Below are positions 62,669 to 64,000 of a stretch of 64,000 nt of DNA, piece by piece. The notes under the pieces were generated by a model that did not search any database, had not been told where the DNA came from, and was given only the letters and a program-made list of their open reading frames with translations. The DNA comes from SAR324 cluster bacterium (GTDB lineage: Bacteria > SAR324 > XYD2-FULL-50-16 > HCM1). A program made the position numbers and the translations under genes. The stretch is from positions 4,797-68,796 of the forward strand of contig PUHO01000007.1 in assembly GCA_002995645.1 (NCBI GenBank). Reading direction: 5' to 3'. Numbering within the stretch: the first letter of the stretch is position 1; every line of letters starts with the position of its first letter.

Positions 62669-62985
62669 ATTAAAGCCTTTTTGTCATGTTTATTTTGTCA
62701 TGTTTTTGCAATAGAGCACAAAAAGTGTCTTGTATTTTTCTTTTATCTACTTGTTTTTACTAGTGATTAAAGCCTTTTTGTCATGTTTATTTTGTCATGT
62801 TTTTGCAATAGAGCACAAAAAGTGACCTGTATTTTTCTTTTATCTAGCTGTTTTTACTAGTGATTAAAGCCTTTTTGTTTTGTCATGTTTTTGCAATAGA
62901 GCACAAAAAGTGTCCTGTATTTTTCTTTTATCTACTTGTTTTTACTAGTGATTAAATCCTTTTGTCCTGTTTTTTTGTCATGCTT
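62669..62985 (+). repeat. 97-bp tandem repeat array (three and a part units)
   Basis: Units begin ATTAAAGCCTTTTTGT at 62669, 62766 and 62863, and a diverged one at 62951. Each contains TTTTGTCATGTTTTTGCAAT, AGAGCACAAAAAGTG and TGTATTTTTCTTTTATCTA. The array has no open frame. AAAGCCTTTTTGT and CACAAAAAGTG can pair, giving a hairpin in each unit. Single-gene 3' location, like the other arrays. Confidence 0.9.
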
Positions 62986-63029
62986 TCTAGGGAGGACAAA
63001 AAGTTATATCAAGTAGTAAAAATAAGGAA

Positions 63030-63058
63030 TTGACATTTTTTAATAAAAACGTTAAGAT
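63030..63058 (+). promoter_or_regulatory. Promoter of the candidate small RNA
   Basis: TTGACA (63030-63035), 17 bp, TAAGAT (63053-63058). This is a strong sigma70 promoter with no gene directly after it; the transcript would begin near 63065. Confidence 0.65.
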
Positions 63059-63064
63059 TAAGTT

Positions 63065-63228
63065 AGAGTGAAAACACCGCAACAACCAGTTATAAAATCA
63101 CAGTCTTTGCCAGCAAAAACAAGGAATTAAAAAACCAAGCAGAGCTTAAAAGAATATCATTATTAAGTTAAATCATAGTGTTAGTAAGCGAAAACGAAAG
63201 ACTATCTATATAGGTAGTCTTTTTTTTA
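63065..63228 (+). ncRNA. Candidate small RNA of about 165 nt
   Basis: Bounded by a consensus promoter (63030-63058) and a Rho-independent terminator (63197-63227), with no convincing protein between. A possible 20-codon frame starts at GTG 63069 (first residues M-K-T-P-Q-Q-P) but lacks a good ribosome binding site. It does not match tmRNA, RNase P, 6S or SRP RNA features that I know. Treat as a hypothesis. Confidence 0.45.
63197..63227 (+). terminator. Rho-independent terminator
   Basis: AAAGACTATC (63197-63206) pairs with GGTAGTCTTT (63213-63222), the loop is TATATA, and a run of seven or eight T follows. It is the clearest intrinsic terminator in the window. It ends the small-RNA transcript and separates it from the lipoprotein gene. 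Confidence 0.85.
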
Positions 63229-63305
63229 AATAAAGATATTGAATAAAAGAAAGCAACATGATAATATAACGTGTTACAATTATTAATTTTATGTAAGAGG
63301 ACATA

Positions 63306-64000
63306 ATGAGGAAACATATAAAATGGAAAATATTGCTAGTAGGTATCTTGTTACTGCTAGTAGGTTGCGGCGGCGGAGATAATAGCAGTAGTAGCGATTC
63401 ATCGTCAAAGGACAATAGCAAGACCACAACGCAAGACCCGCATAAGAAAACTGATAGCAATAGCGATAGCAAAGCAGGTGATACGGATACGCAAGGCAAT
63501 ACAGATAGCAAAAGCGATTCTAGCAAAGCAGGCGATACGGACACGCAGACAACCGGAACGCATAGCAACACGCAAACAACCGGAACGCACACTAACACGC
63601 AAACAACCGCAAAGCAACAGCCTATTAAAGCAACAAAGCTTACTCCAGCAACAGAATTTGCAGGGTACGTTGTGAAAGGTTTATTTGAAGCGAAGCAAGA
63701 TGCTTGTACTGTCCAAGGACAAAATTTCAGTAACGGCAAGCTAGTTTCTACAGAGAGTAAGAAAGCAGACATTAACGACGACGGGCGCATTGTTTTAGTG
63801 AATGGCGTGCCGAGTGGTGATTATTATTTTATTACTTGTACAAGTCATTATCAAAATGAATTAACAGGGGCAATTAGTGCAGACGAGATTGCATTAACCG
63901 GATTCTTTAATAAAGAAGTGGGCATACATAATATTAATGTGTTTACAGATATGATTGCCGAACCGGTGCGAACTGAGCTAGCAAAAGAACTAGCCGCCAA
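63306..64000 (+). CDS. Lipoprotein with Ser/Asp/Thr-rich repeats, 3' end outside the window
   Basis: Begins MRKHIKWKILLVGILLLLVG then a lipobox Cys (LLVGCGGG), so it is a lipoprotein anchored at that Cys. Residues about 25-100 are low-complexity with repeated D-S-N-S-D-S-K-A-G-D-T-D-T-Q and T-Q-T-T-G-T-H units; a folded domain follows (EFAGYVVKGLFEAKQDACTVQG onwards, with a FTDMIAEPVR segment). The start has GAGGACATA upstream. The frame is open to the window edge (231 codons). A minus-strand frame covering part of this is an artefact of the repeats. Confidence 0.85.
   Translation, partial: MRKHIKWKILLVGILLLLVGCGGGDNSSSSDSSSKDNSKTTTQDPHKKTDSNSDSKAGDTDTQGNTDSKSDSSKAGDTDTQTTGTHSNTQTTGTHTNTQTTAKQQPIKATKLTPATEFAGYVVKGLFEAKQDACTVQGQNFSNGKLVSTESKKADINDDGRIVLVNGVPSGDYYFITCTSHYQNELTGAISADEIALTGFFNKEVGIHNINVFTDMIAEPVRTELAKELAA

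Noticed and set aside
63206..63790. 194-residue minus-strand frame opposite the lipoprotein gene
   Set aside because: Hydrophobic and Cys/Val repeats come from reading the lipoprotein's S/T/D repeats backwards, and it ends in the terminator region.

Overview
The window is an AT-rich bacterial chromosome segment from a Gram-negative-type (diderm) cell: it has a type II secretion pseudopilin operon, an LptF/LptG-type permease, a lipoprotein, a likely outer-membrane protein and periplasmic nitrate reductase. The best lineage clue is a 611-residue protein at 53615-55450 that I recognise as a probable relative of the spirochaete cytoplasmic filament protein CfpA. A low-GC, host-associated, anaerobic spirochaete is therefore my best guess, but it rests largely on that one gene. 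L-fucose catabolism and nitrate respiration fit life on mucus.

Layout. 1-5596: end of a sugar ABC binding protein, then fucI-fucK-fucA-fucU (L-fucose to dihydroxyacetone phosphate plus lactaldehyde). 5597-8112: gene-poor, with a two-module repeat array, a tRNA-Met, a hairpin-rich 111-bp tandem array and a second tRNA-Met. 8113-16454: one long operon for molybdate uptake, molybdenum cofactor and nitrate reduction (moaE-modA-modB-moeA-mobA-unknown-napD-napA-napB-napC-napF); modC is missing here. 16456-17553: a pyrimidine-rich repeat block. 17722-37612: a Mu-like morphogenesis cluster. 37616-53389: housekeeping and envelope genes (aroA, thrC, membrane proteins, HD-domain protein, pgi, cvpA-like, tusA, moeB-like, lptF/G-like). 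53615-56122: CfpA-like and outer-membrane-type genes. 56160-57690: another repeat array, running over the 3' end of gspK. 57682-61405: gspG-H-I-J-K on the minus strand. 61655-64000: exported or unknown proteins, a 97-bp repeat array, a candidate small RNA and a truncated lipoprotein gene.

The most interesting region is the Mu-like cluster. It has packaging (small and large terminase, portal), a protease/scaffold, a major capsid protein, sheath, tube, a tail chaperone with an apparent -1 frameshift, tape measure, complete baseplate, fibre and an S24-type repressor. I find no transposase, MuB, integrase, lysis genes, head-morphogenesis gene F or gene G. The putative small terminase carries six near-identical tandem copies of its N-terminal DNA-binding-like domain. 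The 3' end of the large terminase gene is triplicated as exact 165-bp units, and the tape measure is very short. This fits either a decaying prophage or a domesticated particle (gene-transfer-agent-like or tailocin-like). The intact packaging motifs and clean reading frames argue for retained function.

A second theme is repetition: at least five unrelated repeat families sit at or beyond the 3' ends of operons, and there are also three cases of tandem duplication in or at the edge of coding sequence.
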